The position numbers and the translations under genes are program-made. From the NCBI GenBank assembly GCA_015179045.1, contig WHUZ01000002.1:2108001-2172000 (forward strand): DNA of 64,000 nucleotides. The letters are read 5' to 3'. The notes under the pieces were generated by a model that saw nothing but the letters and a program-made list of their open reading frames with translations, made no database searches and was not told the origin of the DNA. This DNA comes from Kalaharituber pfeilii (Eukaryota; Ascomycota; Pezizomycetes; Pezizales; Pezizaceae). Shown piece by piece: positions 11,100-22,792 of the stretch (position 1 is the first letter of the stretch; each line of letters begins with the position of its first letter).

Positions 11100-13756
11100 C
11101 TGCAAGGCCTTCGTCTTGGTAGAATATATTAGGTGTGAGCGCGTCCACGACAACATTCTCTTCACTGTAGTGCTCGCATCGGTCCGAGTCGTCCAAGTCG
11201 GTTTTTCGGTACAAGTTTTCTACTTTGACCAACACTAACTTGCTTTACATCACGACTGCGTCGCGATGCATCCAGCTAGCGTCTGGGCGCAGCACACTTT
11301 TTCCGTTGCGCCTGGGCATCTCAACGCTAGATACCCTAGCTGCATTCACCGATGCAACAATATGAAGCTCAGCATCCTGACGTCAATATTTTCAGTGCCG
11401 GCACCCAGACGCAATCACATCCGTTATTCTAGACTTAGTCTGGATTTATTGCTTCATTCTCGGTTGCGTCCCCGGTTTGAACATGACATCTCCTTTCCAC
11501 TTGCTCACGGTCCGGTGTCCATCATGTCCTTTGGTCGTTGTGTTAATTTGGACTGGGTTGTGCAACTATTCCTTGTTCATCGTCGTGTGTGCATCTGAAC
11601 CTGGTCGTATTCGAACCAGTTTGTGTCGCATGAGGTGTTCTTGATTCGTACCACGTTCACTTTTATTCCTTCATCATTCTCGTCGGATTCTTCTATGTCC
11701 ACCTTTTTTAATTCTGCTTTCTTTTTTCTTCTTTCATCCCTTTTTTGTGAAGCATTCTTCCTCGGTGTGCCCTTTTCCTCGCCATCCTTTCACGTCTTGG
11801 CAGTATCTACTTTTTTTTTGTCTCGTTTTTCAGTATCATGTGATCATCCTGGGTACCCGACCCATTCTTCTTCCCTTTCCTCTTTTCCGGGATGTATCTC
11901 TCAAGTTCTCGTACCACATCTCCATAGGTGAATCCAGTCTTTGCTCTGATGTTCCAATCTTCTCTTGAATATCTTTTAGGTGCTTTCTCCACATGCCGAG
12001 CAGATGATGAAAAACTTCTAGAATGTTGTAAGTCAATGTATATGGTTAGTGCAGGGACTATATATACTGATATTGTTCGCATACTTAAATGGTGGCGGGT
12101 CCACAAATTTATCTGTCTGGTATGCTTTAAAACTATGTAAATATCACATGGGAGAGGTCTGACACTGAGGATAGGCTTAGCGACCAGCTGGGTTGTTTCA
12201 CGTTGAATGTCTTGATTTTAGAATTTGTTATTTTTGTCTTTCTTTTTTATTTCCTTTCACTGTTTTCCCCTATTCTCCCTTTAACCTTGGAATTAATTCC
12301 GAGTCTTCTCATATCGCGAAGCACGCATCGCGTGCTTTACATCCCCACTATGTTGCTGTGAAACACTGGGATTGACAGCAATAAGAATTCGGCTTATGCC
12401 TTTTCGTTATATGCTATCATTTGCATGGCTGTTCCGAATTGCTGGGTCTCATTATCCATCTTATCGAATGATGAGTTCGCTATCGTTGACCCGAAGAAAT
12501 TCCACCTTTTCTCGTATTCACTAATGTGTTCGCTTATACTTGTTGATCGGTCGTCGAACGTGCATCGCGACACATTGCTGAAAACTACTCCTAAGTCTGT
12601 TATTGTTTTTCCTTCGTATTTGGTTTGGAGTTTTTTGTAGGCTTCGGCCGTTGTCTTGCACAGTTCGATAAGGGGCGAGATTCCTTCTTCACAGTTCCTT
12701 AGCATTGTAAGTATGGCGAAGTGGTTTGCCTTTTCCAGTTGTGGGCATCTCCTCCGAGCCATTTTCTTTCTCTATCTTTCCGTCCTTCGTTACTTCCCTA
12801 GTTACTACTTTCCATACTGTTTTTGTTCTGCCTAGTTCGTACAGAGTTAGGACCCTTTCCATTGATATAATCCATCCGGCGTAGTTTTCCTGGCCCCTCA
12901 GCTTATGGTCGAGTTTGGGGATTGTGGAGATGGATAGGCCCATGGTTTTCTCGTTCTTTCGTGAGGAGCTTCTGCTGGCCATTGATGTTTCGCTTTCTGA
13001 ACTTTCAGAGTGAGAGTCTTCTTCTACGATCTCGTGTTCAGCCGGTTGCACGGCGACTTCTTCTCCCTCACTGCTGGAGTGGTGATGGGGGATTCCATGT
13101 TGGCAGCTTCCTACTAGGCGTGGGTATATGTCAATGGCTTGGGAATTTGTTATTCCTTGCTACTATAGAATGTCTGTCCACAGAATGCCTCCCTGTACAC
13201 CGTTGCCGAATATTGGTTCAAGGATTTTTGGTGGCTTGAACTCATAGGTCTCTATTTCGATCGGGTCTTCGACTAGAAACTCCAGCACGTGTCGATTGTA
13301 TGTTATTTTGTGTGTTGTCTCTGCGAACGATACGTTCCTTGGATTACCGTGACGCGGCTTCCGAATGATTTTTGGTTTGAGGGGCCGCCCGATTTTCTTT
13401 GCCCACTCTTTGTTTGGTGCCTTTGGTGCTTGGCTAATCTGTTTGTGAAGGGCGTCTTCGATCTGCGTATTGAATATTTCGTCGAGGGCTTGTTTGAGTC
13501 CTTCCGGGGTGTAAGGTGTGTGGACTTCGTCAATTCTTGGGCAGTCCAAGAAGTAGGGAGACGTTGGTGGCTCTGTTGGGACATTCGGGTTCTTCTCTTC
13601 TTGTGGGGGAGTTCGCTTTTTATTGTTCTCGTGCCCAGACTCTCTTGGCACGCTTAAATAATGCACGAAAGGAAGAGAGCCTGGTGCCAAACATCTCCGA
13701 GGTCTAACTAGCTTACTTTTGCTCCGGTCCCGGAGCTGGTTAGCGCATGAGACCAA
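11100..13756 (-). pseudogene. Decayed Ty1/copia gag(-pol) remnant
   Basis: Minus-strand pieces in several frames, in gag order from high to low coordinate. 13051-12689 has PKLDHKLRGQENYAGWIISM, the typical copia gag N-terminus. 12762-12394 has a gag core (NHFAILTMLRNCEEGISPLI; EYEKRWNFFGSTI). 12106-11807 and onward is a basic linker, followed down to about 11600 by Lys/Glu-rich sequence and then possible protease-region sequence around 11590. A further frame at 13756-13163 (PRHGNPRNVSFAETTHKI) lies upstream and may be an unrelated ORF or leader. No RT or integrase and no LTR pair are seen. The element is truncated and broken by frameshifts. Confidence 0.65.
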
Positions 13757-13822
13757 ACTAGTGTGCTAGTTTAGTGCAAAATGCTATGCAAATGATGGTC
13801 AGAATATTGCTGTATGATGTCA

Positions 13823-14355
13823 TAGGCGGATTTTGCAGTCGCCAGGGAAGCTCCCAGGGAGCCATCAGGGATGACCGCGCCACACGCTAGAAAATCAATC
13901 GGAAGAAATTTCTCCCCTGGCCCTGACGATTGAGGGCTGCTCCCCTGGAAACCACCACTTTTCAACACCCATCTATCTCCACGAGTTTTTATCCAATTTT
14001 CATTCTGAAAACAGGAATCGATTCTGCGTACTGATTCACTCGGGGAACCACTCACGAGGGAAAGTTTGATCCCATTGAGTTGTGATATACGTGGTTAGAG
14101 AGTACCCTATTGCAATGCCGATACCAGAGCCTGCATAAGCTGCGACTACACCAGAAGACTTATGCCAAGCTTTGCTAAACCCGTACCTACACCCATTCAA
14201 AATACCATCGCTTATTCATAAAAAACGTAAAATCTACAGATCCCTGATGGAGCAAAATCCCAATTGCATTTTTCGCCAGGCTCAGGGCTGTGCAACGCGC
14301 TAAAAGACTTCAGCCCTGGTACTCCGTACAGCCCTGGAGTTGCAAAATCCGCCTA
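13823..14355. mobile_element. MITE with TAGGCGGATTTTGCA ends
   Basis: A 533-bp non-coding element bounded by the 15-bp inverted repeat TAGGCGGATTTTGCA (13823) and TGCAAAATCCGCCTA (14341-14355). Homology beyond the 15 bp is patchy (CCAGGG just inside both ends). TA at both termini suggests the Tc1/mariner superfamily. The core GGATTTTGCA is shared with the 23314-23809 element. Confidence 0.75.
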
Positions 14356-14402
14356 CATAGTAGACATGTTTGCAACTTAAGCTAAATTTCTCAGTGTGTA
14401 TA

Positions 14403-14640
14403 TGTAGCGGATCTGGTAAACGCAGAGAGCTTCTGCGTGCCAGGTCAAAAAGACACTTGACTAGCGATACTTGCAGTCCTCTACATAGCTCATATAGCAC
14501 TCATTTATTTGACTGCGATGCTGTTCCGGCTATCATATATCGCTTGTAGCACATATATATATTCCATACACACACATCTACCAACTACCTACCCTATAGT
14601 TCGGTGAGCCGTAACAGTATACTTTATATATTGCACCTTA
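14403..14640. repeat. RIP-decayed remnant of the pogo terminal repeat
   Basis: GGATCTGGTAAACGCAGAGA and CAGGTCAAAAAGACACTT match the inner part of the pogo right repeat (about 9950-9996). The following sequence to 14640 is the same repeat with many C-to-T and G-to-A changes, for example CTATAGTTCGGTGAGCC against CTACGGTTGCGGTGAACCC. It is a fragment of a second copy, and its transition-biased decay is what RIP would leave. Confidence 0.75.
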
Positions 14641-14869
14641 ATAGTACAACTATTTTCATCTCCGATACCTATTGCTCTTCTCCAGAGCTTCACTTACTTG
14701 CCCTCTATATTTAGAGTAGCCTTTATATAGTACTCATACAAGTTTGTACTCTGAAAGAGTACAACATGTCCGGAGATGAATTATGTGAGTTGTTACTTAT
14801 CAAAGTAGGTCTAAAAGGCTCTAATTCGATCTTCGATAACCTTAGTTCTTCTTGTGGCTTACTCGGAGC

Positions 14870-15210
14870 AGTTTGATTCAGTGGCCCATGAAAGCAACAG
14901 GTATAGTCAGAGGAGCTCGGAATGGCATTGGAGCCGATCCCGATTTCGAACACCGGATTATCATGGTTCTTCTAAACATTAGCGGTCATTGCATCACCAT
15001 GCGAGGGGTTTTAGGGATAGCAGAAGCAGAAGCCCAGCTAAGTACGGCAGCAAGAGGACGATGTCAGCTTGGAGTAATAGCCACCACAGTCGCAGCCGTT
15101 CCAGGAGACGGGAGGAAAAGTTGGGACAGGAGAAAAAGTCAGGAAGAGAGGAGCAGAAAGGTAGAAAGGAACAAATGACAGACAGAAGAGCTAATACAGC
15201 CCCAAAGGAT
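14870..15210 (+). pseudogene. Fragment of an RS-rich protein
   Basis: Plus-strand frame near 14989-15213 encodes RDSRSRSPAKYGSKRTMSAW followed by SRSRSRRREEKLGQEKK, a typical arginine-serine splicing-factor tail. Related codons continue upstream to about 14870 but with a stop near 14975. No RNA-binding domain is attached. It looks like a decayed copy of the tail of an SR protein lying in repeat-rich DNA. A second open frame at 15220-15417 is Lys/Gly-rich without recognisable character. Confidence 0.35.
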
Positions 15211-15550
15211 TAAGATGGAATGTTTTCACAAGGTGATGGATCCCCGAAGAAGGCTAAAGGTGGAGCAAAAAGTGATGAATATGATCTATATCTTCGTGAG
15301 GAGGGGTATCAAGAACGCAGAGGTAAACCAGTAGGATGCGGAGATGATGGCAAAACAGCTAAGGGAAGTGATGTGTTGGTGAGAAAGCTGTTGAGGGTGG
15401 GAATAGCCAAAGCTTGATGATTTTGGTGATAGGTGAAGGAAGTACCTACAAGTATGTAGTTTATTTACACTAACTTTAGACCTAAACAAGCGATCGCACA
15501 TGCTAAAGCCAAATCGGCGCCTTGGCAACTTCGTCGACTTTCGCTGACAT

Positions 15551-16068
15551 TAGTGGTAATCAGTTATGCGTTACGTTAAGTTGCGTTAGGTAGCCCATGT
15601 CACTCAACTAAGGCTAAATGATAGGACAGTACGGAGTAGCTGATTTCCCCCAAGTCCAACGTTACCCTTGCATATCGTCACATCCGGAACAACCATCATG
15701 CCCCCGCATCTCGGAAAAGGCCAAAATCGAACAGGTGGCCATGACCGAAATCGAGAGTCTATGTTACTTGATTCCGATTCTGATTCTGATGACTATGAGC
15801 TCTTAGAGGACCTGCTTATGCTTGATCTCATAGTTTCTAACCAGAGCTTTAATGTGTAGATTGGGTATGCTGTAGATTTTATACGCATTATGCATATGCA
15901 CAAGCTGTCCAAAAACTACTGTTTTAGGTTAAAGAATCCATTACAAAACTGTGTGGTTAGCTGAAAATCGGTTGCATACCTCTATTGTTGCGCATCGTTA
16001 CGCAGAGTTATTGCCAAATAGCTATTACCACACGTAACAGTTACGAAACGCATAACTGATTACCACTA
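15551..16068. mobile_element. MITE with TAGTGGTAATCAGTTATGCG ends
   Basis: A 518-bp non-coding element with 22-bp perfect inverted ends: TAGTGGTAATCAGTTATGCG followed by TT at 15551, and the reverse complement ending at 16068. TA termini again fit a Tc1/mariner-type target. The interior has several repeated GTTACG/CGTAAC pieces and no ORF of interest. Confidence 0.8.
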
Positions 16069-16070
16069 TT

Positions 16071-16145
16071 GTGTTCCAGACGGAGCACCGCGCAGTGTGG
16101 AGTAGCTTAGTCAGCCACTAAGCGGTAGTCTTGTTCGAGACTGCC
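16071..16145. repeat. Dispersed hairpin repeat, copy 1
   Basis: Core from about 16093: AGTGTGGAGTAGCTTAGTCA then CCACTAAGCGGTAGTC and GTTCGAGACTGC. A near-identical core occurs at 61202-61252. It contains the stem GCTTAGT/ACTAAGC. Both copies are preceded by GTGTTCCAGA. It directly abuts the MITE at 15551-16068. Confidence 0.75.
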
Positions 16146-16226
16146 GAAATACCTGCCAAAAAAAAAGGAAAAACAATTCCAAAAAATCGTCAACCCTCCC
16201 CCAGCGGCGCCTACCCCTCCCCCAAT

Positions 16227-17706
16227 TTATGATCCCATTCCCTTTTGCGCCGTTTTTGTTCCCTGCTCACTTTCTGCCCCCGGCTTACCTTCTGCCCCTG
16301 GCTCGCTTTCTGCCCCCGGCTCGCTTTCTGTTGTTGCCTTTCTAGATTTGCGTCTCTCGCCCGCGGTCTGCGTGTTCCTCCTTGCACTAAGGAAAAAGTT
16401 ACTGACTTCTGGGTTCTCCAATTTCCAAAGCACATCCTTCATGACCTCCTCGGACAAGAGGTTTGACTTTTCCACCCTCTCAGCAAGCGCTGCTCGTAGC
16501 CGTTGTGTTGTCTCTGGTGGTAAAGAGCTGAAGCGTTGGTATGGAAGGCTATGTTCTGGTCTCAAAGATTCAAGGTTTTCCTTAATGACGACATTCGCTG
16601 TAGTCTTCTGGTTAGTTAGCTTGATATCCCTGACAAGGACAATTATTGTTGCATACTCCAATGTATTGGAATATCCACCACTCCAGCTCCATAGATTTTG
16701 CATAATCTTGTCGTGTTGGTTGTTTCCCGGCAGAAGCTTTGGGCTTAGCCCAATTGAAGGGCTGCTGTTGTTCCATCGTTGGCAATTTGATGAAATGAGG
16801 GAGTGCGCAGAATGAGGTGTTTGGTGTTTCTTATAGCTTGTCACAGAGCACAGGGGACCTCTCCAGCCCCGCAGCACGGAATTTAGATTCTTGGCACATA
16901 AAAAATACTTTGCATTACAGTACTGATATGTACCACAAACTCTGTTCGCCAAATCAGATAAAAGAAAACAGAAGGAAAAAAGGAGATGAACTAGGAACAA
17001 AGCAGATAAAAGAAAACTGAAGGAGCAGAAAAGACCCCAAAATGCGAATCCACACACGAAAACCCGTTATCAAAAACCAATGAATCAAAACCCTAGACCC
17101 CCGCTTCTCCTTGTGAATTGTTCAGCGAGAAGTCTTCCAAGGATTGCCAAACGCTTACTTGACCCAAATTAGAAATATAGAAAATGCCATTTACTTCCAA
17201 CTCCGCTGATTGCATTGTTCTCAGTGATTCCGTTAGCACTTTTATCTCCTTCTGCGTGTTTAGCGGCTCAGAAAGATGGAGCCAGGAAACTTGGGATAGA
17301 ATGATGGATAGAAGAGTAAAACCATGAGATTGAATGGCATGAAAACACAAACTGATTAAAATGGAAAGAAACAGTACTTTGCACATCCTGTTTCATCTCA
17401 GTGAGAGTTTCTTTGATCCAAGTGTTGTTAAGACCTTACTCTAAGACACGTCGGGCATATTTGCGTTGCAACTCCAACTCACGGTTCTGTTCTTGCAACG
17501 TGCTGTCGGTGTAATTTTGTTATCTCGCTGAACAATCTATGCGCTGTCAGTCGACATAGTTGAAAATTTAGATTTCCTCCGAACAATTGTTTTGCCGGCT
17601 TGTCTTCCTCGATCTGGGCTTCCTGTTTCCGTGTAACGTACTTTAACGCAAGAAGATCGTGTGGTATTTCCGGCCTGGTAACGGTATGCGGTTTCATTGG
17701 ACTCAC
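16227..17706 (-). CDS. Hypothetical gene or gene remnant, fragmentary
   Basis: Not recognised. Coding-like minus-strand pieces run in one direction. 17706-17479 begins with MSPMKPHTVTRPEIPHDLLA and, after a one-base frame change, continues as a charged helical stretch (NRELELQRKYARRVLE). 17386-17093 includes TQKEIKVLTESLRTMQSAEL. 17057-16227 contains ERVEKSNLLSEEVMKDVLWK and ends in an eight-residue repeat of the SEPGAE type (about four units). Splice sites could join some pieces, but at least one frame break is needed, so this is either a badly eroded gene or several fragments. The first 40 residues of the last piece are hydrophobic by reading through probable intron. Confidence 0.3.
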
Positions 17707-19517
17707 ATGTATTTAGTGACATTTTTGTGTAGAGTAAACGGGAGGAGCGCAGTAGTTCAGTGAGAATGATCTTGAAGTAGACCGTTACTCTGGGAAGTTT
17801 TGGGGTTAAGATTTATAACTACAGAGAATGATATTTTGAGTACAGACATTTTTTCTGGGGAACTTCAGGTACATTACAACATCAACACGTGAATTCATTC
17901 GTTGGCTGAACTCTTGCTTTTTGTTGTCCTGCTTTGTTTTACGCGGCATCTTACTATGAGTTCAGGGTAAGAATAGTTACGTACAAATAAATCTACAAAT
18001 AACCAGTATTATTGAGTACTCCACGCTTTCGACTCAAACTCTTCATCCATAATAATGGACCCAGACCCAGTTTCACGTTCTCACCCATCGTTTCAACTAA
18101 ACACACTCATACTACATAAACACATCCATACTCAAGGGATCCAGCAAATATTTTGACGAAATGGTTGTGAGCAAATGGAACTACCCAGGTTTTGTTCAGT
18201 ATTGCAAGGGCCGATTCAATGGCGAGGCTCGCACCCAGTTCGACAAGGAAGGTTATGAATATTGGACAGCCCTACTCCGTAGAAATGTGAACAAGTCCAA
18301 CAAAACACGTTCTCGCAAGGCGACGGAATTATTGAGGGTAAGTTTCTGCATTCGCGTCGTATTCTCTTTGGGTTGATCCGCTAACACATTTGGATCCAAG
18401 TATGGCAGTTCGCTCCTGCTTGGGCTTCTATCCAAATGGTCCCCTTCGAGGCAGCTCGCTGCCAGCTGGGGGGGGTTAATTCCAATTTTGATGCATTGCT
18501 AGCACATTTGGATTTCAAGTATGGCAGTTCGCTCCTACTTGGGCTTCAATCCAAATGGTCCCCTTCGAGGCAGCTCGCTGGGGGTGCATCAGAGCTATTT
18601 CAAGAACCGACGTGGATTGGTGGCTTTCACAGAGTTCATATACTCTTACCTTCATGTTGCAATATTTAGGTATCCACTTGCGATTCCAAAGCCCCCTCTT
18701 GTAATATATGGCAACATTATCCGTACTATTCAAGGTCCAGTCACCGGATTAACTGGTCCGGTCACTGGAAATAACGCGGTAATAGTTGCACAGCACCCTC
18801 CATGTGGCGCGTTCGACACCGGAAACAACGCAGGAAGGGAAGTTCCATCATTCAGCGAGTTCCACCGCGTCCAAGAACCTAGCAGCCAAGAGCTTGCTCC
18901 AACTCGGATTCTTGCAAATACTTTCTTACATAATAAATTTAGACACCCAATCACGAAATCTGGACTAGTCTCATGGCTACTAACTTATAAACAGCCAAGT
19001 ATACGAAAATATGCTAGTTTCTACTGAATACTGCATGGCGCATAAATATGCATTTTATCCCCTGTCCAAATACTTATTTTTCTATCTAGTACGTACAGGG
19101 TTAGATGAATCTACAAATTAATGCACATCAAAAGATAAAAATTATTCCAGGATTTACAGATAACAGATAAGGAATATTAATATGGAACACTAAATGTTGG
19201 TATCATACATAAGTCAACTCCGACGGGATCGGCGATCATGTTCGACCGGTCCCTCCAGACATTGTCGCCGATCTCTTGGACTGCCAGGGCGCGGCATATG
19301 CCTTAGCTAGTCATGGTTCCCGCGGGACTGTAGCCTGTAAGGTCTACGAGGTATTGGTGGATGAGGAATTGTTGTCTATAGAAAATAACACCCAATTTAT
19401 AACTTCCTGTTTCCTTTGTCACATTTTCGATTCGGCCTGACTAGAAGGTGGGAACCATCTTTTGGCCATTTTTGGCAAGATCGTTAATTACCCATGTACA
19501 GTATTTCCGAGTTTTAC
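17707..19517. other. Repeat-rich intergenic stretch
   Basis: Contains a short plus-strand frame from ATG 18161 (MVVSKWNYPGFVQYCKGRFN), ending in a plausible donor near 18340, that might be an exon of an unrecognised gene. A partial tandem duplication follows at 18385-18590. An imperfect palindrome lies near 18736-18770 (CCAGTCACCGGA ... TCCGGTCACTGG). A small inverted pair ATCGGCGA/TCGCCGAT lies at about 19228 and 19265. No complete gene is supported. Confidence 0.4.
18385..18590. repeat. ~118-bp partial tandem duplication
   Basis: A segment of about 85 bp with CACATTTGGATTCAAGTATGGCAG-like sequence (CACATTTGGAT..CAAGTATGGCAG) and GGTCCCCTTCGAGGCAGCTC occurs at about 18387 and again at about 18505. 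There are only a few substitutions, and a unique spacer between the copies includes a run of eight G at about 18469-18476. Confidence 0.8.
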
Positions 19518-21411
19518 CTACCAGGTTCCAACAGGACCAATATTCGGACCGGACTTCAACTCTCGTTGCTTGAGTTCCAACGCACGGAGTTGCTGAAGCT
19601 CCTCAGATTGCTCCAGGTCTTCAAACTCGTCAATGTCCTCTTCAACTGCTGTGACAACAGTGTACTCCATCTCTCGGATGTATCTGATTCTTTCAAGAAC
19701 GGCGGGATGTACAGAGAAGCGCTCACTAGCAGTGTCGTAGATCAACCACTCACCAGCCTAATTGCATCAGTAATCGACTCTGATAAATGAGAGGGTTCTC
19801 CAAACCTACCTCAGCTAGCTTGTATGCAAGCCAGAGGATGCGCTGTTTCCTCAAAGCCACAAAAGAAGGAAGCTCCAATAACCTCTCCTCATCATCAACC
19901 CTTGCCTCTTCAATCCAGCCTTGGGGGAAATAATTGTTAGTCCACTCAAGACCACAAAGAGTCCAATCCTCTGGAAGTGGGTGATTTTGTCCTCGAGGGA
20001 ATGTGGGAGTGGCGAAGTTGAGACTCGAATCAATATGACTCGAAGAAGAAGCCGGTTCTGACTTGATTAGTGAATTGAGAAGCACGACCAGGCTATCCCA
20101 GGGGAGGTCGTTCTCGAGCAGCCGAATTGCCGGGATAGAATCTTTGATATGATGTAGGAACGCCAACCAACTGTGTACATGGGGTAGTATGTGATTATCA
20201 TTAATGCGCTGCAGTACCAGATTGAAGATTTCAAATCCCATCTTAATCGCGTACTCGAATGAGTTTGCCTCTCGAGGAAGGGGAGAGAGAAAGTTATCGT
20301 ACTTGTAACCAGTTCCTTGTTCCGGAATTTGAGCGGGCACCTCATCCGCCTCTTCTTCCTTCACAACGGCCCTGAGTTCCTTCCAAGCCTGCCTGAGTTT
20401 ACTTTCGCGAGTGTTGTATTGATATAAGGCGGCAATACTACACACAGCAACTTGGCAACCTTCAACTGTCCACTTTTCGCCAACCCTGCTAATGTGCTTG
20501 TCCAACAAGCTGACGTACTCATCCAAAACTCCATCGAAATCGCCGAAATAAATACGGGTGAACCATATAGCATGCAACTTGACGAAGCAAACATTTTCTG
20601 GCTGGGACTGTGAAGCGGAGAGTTCATTTGACAGAACAAGCTCGAAAAAGGAAAGGATGCTCTCCCGAGCAGATGCGAATGGACTACTGACAGTTAAACT
20701 CTTGCAATAGAAGAAGAGCTGCTGGAGGACGTTTGGTCTTGCTAAGATTGCGATGTGGTGGTAAAGTCTCCCTACACTGGGCTTTTTGTGTGCTGCTTTC
20801 GAATACCAAGATCTAGCAACATTGGTCCATACTTCCCTATCCCAGAGATCGTTGTCCTCAATGGCCATTCTGTACCTCCCCAAATCTCCGAGGCATTCAA
20901 TCCAACTCTCTGCAAAAGTGGGCACGGTTTCGTATAGGAAAGTAATGGTCGAATATGCCAAATAGATGAAGGTAAGCATGTGTTCCATGGAGTGTGGAAG
21001 CCTGTGCCTTAGTAGCTCAAGGAATGAGTGTATGCCGTGTCTCCACATGCGGGCAGGCATTGCGTGTTTCGCTGCAAGCCTTCGCAGCTCAGCAGAAGCG
21101 GATGGGTGTTGTGACGCGAGGAAAAAGTCATGATACTCATGTAAGAGAGTACGATGCACGGTAATCAATGCCTGCCATTGCTCATTCGTGAGCTTAGGCA
21201 GCTTCCGGCCCTCCTGTTCCATTGCTTTAGCTTGGGCTGCTTGTTTTCCGTGAACTTCAATGCATTTAGCTTCCAACATAACAAGCCCGGCATATATTCC
21301 TTTAACTTCAGACAGTAACTGATCTCCTGAGATTGGGCGGGTCTCTGGTTGGCGAACCATCTGTAGCCTTGGATCATCCTCTGGTATGGACCCATCTTCT
21401 GCAGGTTCCAT
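19518..21411 (-). CDS. Est1/SMG7-type DNA/RNA-binding-domain protein, 2 exons
   Basis: Exons on the minus strand: 21411-19810 and 19757-19518; one 52-nt intron; 613 aa. The central part carries the signature of the fungal EST1/EBS1/SMG5-7-like family: TVHRTLLHEYHDFFLASQ near residue 85, the helical 14-3-3-like repeat region, then LWDREVWTNVARSWYSKAAH, PSVGRLYHHIAILARPN and QQLFFYCKSL, and the conserved ASARESILSFFE. The second exon (AGEWLIYDTASERFSVHPAV) ends in an acidic coiled segment. No PIN nuclease domain is present. By family, roles could be in telomerase recruitment or nonsense-mediated decay; this shorter filamentous-fungal type is usually annotated only by domain, so function is inference. 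ATG 21411 is the first in frame. Confidence 0.85.
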
Positions 21412-21942
21412 TGGGGGTTCGCTGGAATGGGGGAGGGATATGGTTGATAGTGTTATCTACACTTGTGCTGATGAAATTTCAGTTACACTCTGGTTCACCT
21501 GTGATCACGTCCTTCGTCTTTGTGCACCTCAATATTGCCTGCGCAAGAAAGGCTTATTATAGACAAGCTCCCGCAAGGCTGTGGAAGCAAGCGAACTTTG
21601 GGGTGCCTTTCAGGAGGTTTCTGCATGGTGGTTTGGACAAGGCTACACGCATATTATCAAATTTACTCGAAGTATTCAAAAAGTATTGGGGTATGTCTTA
21701 CTATCAATGCGACGAAGCTCATGAGAAGTGGTTCATCTTACCCTTCAAGAATTCAGTCTACAGCAGCAACGATCTCCACGTTCCAAACCCTCACCTCCTT
21801 TTTTGTGAGTTCGCCGCCGATATATGCTTAAAATCCAGCAACAGGGCATCATGGCCACGGAACCCTATCTAAAGCGTGGTACTTTTGCTGTGCATTAATT
21901 GGTAAATTCATGATTGGGTCCGTGATTTCATGGTTTTGAAAT
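21412..21942. other. Divergent flank of the Est1-type gene
   Basis: Presumed promoter/5' UTR of the minus-strand gene. Plus-strand frames here are antisense or random and lack family character. Confidence 0.4.
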
Positions 21943-22792
21943 TACAGTCACTGGTCAAAAGTCTTGGTGACGCCACTTTTCTTGGCACCTCAAAATGCTT
22001 GCTTGCGCAACTTCAAATGCTCATATCTCCATGATCCACAGCTCAATTACAGAAGTTGTACCTGCAATTGATAGCACTGTGTCTATAGTCTTGCATATCA
22101 CATGCAGCAATCATGAGAATAGTAGTAGTCAATTATATGGACCAATAAATCAGGAACAAATTCTAGCATATTTTACCTAAATTCTCTCTGCATAATAGTG
22201 TAGTTTCATACAAGGAGAATATTTTTGGGGCTAGTAAATTTTGCTATGAAAATACATATTGAGTCCATCTTATTTCATATTTTTGATATTTTTTATGTTG
22301 TGTTACAGGTTCTGTGTGGAGCTATTTATTTCCAGACACCGATATTTGACCCTTAAAATGATAATTTTGTATAGGAATTTGGCAATCTTGGCGTTCTTTG
22401 AAGTTTGCGATTTTATCCCGGCAGCCACATGACCCCAACATCTGTTCTACAACCAGAACCATGAAGTTTCAGGTAGTATCTATTATATTATAGAAAAAAT
22501 CCTGTTGGTCTATCTAGTTGTGGTGCTAAAGATACATCACATTTCAAAGATTCACAGTTTTTGTATGGAATACCTAGTATTCAATAACTTTTTGTAGATA
22601 TTACACTGCAATCAGTATGCTATAAGTATGTCCTGTGCTGTAGCATAAACCATACTGCTTACACTATCACTGGTTCAAGTTGTAGGTTAATTGGGTCACT
22701 TCTCGTGGAGATATCTCAATTTTTGTTCAAATGGACATTGTCGCCGCTTGGTGCTCAGATCCTTTCACCAAGACTTTTGACCAGTGACTGTA
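21943..22792. mobile_element. Non-autonomous Tc1/mariner-type element, 846 bp
   Basis: Perfect 26-bp terminal inverted repeats: CAGTCACTGGTCAAAAGTCT then TGGTGA at 21945, and the reverse complement ending at 22790. Both are flanked by TA (21943-21944 and 22791-22792), the target duplication. The interior has no transposase frame. The ends are close to CAGTCCCTGGGCAAAAGTCT of the pogo-type transposon at 6800, so a related transposase may have moved it. Confidence 0.9.
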
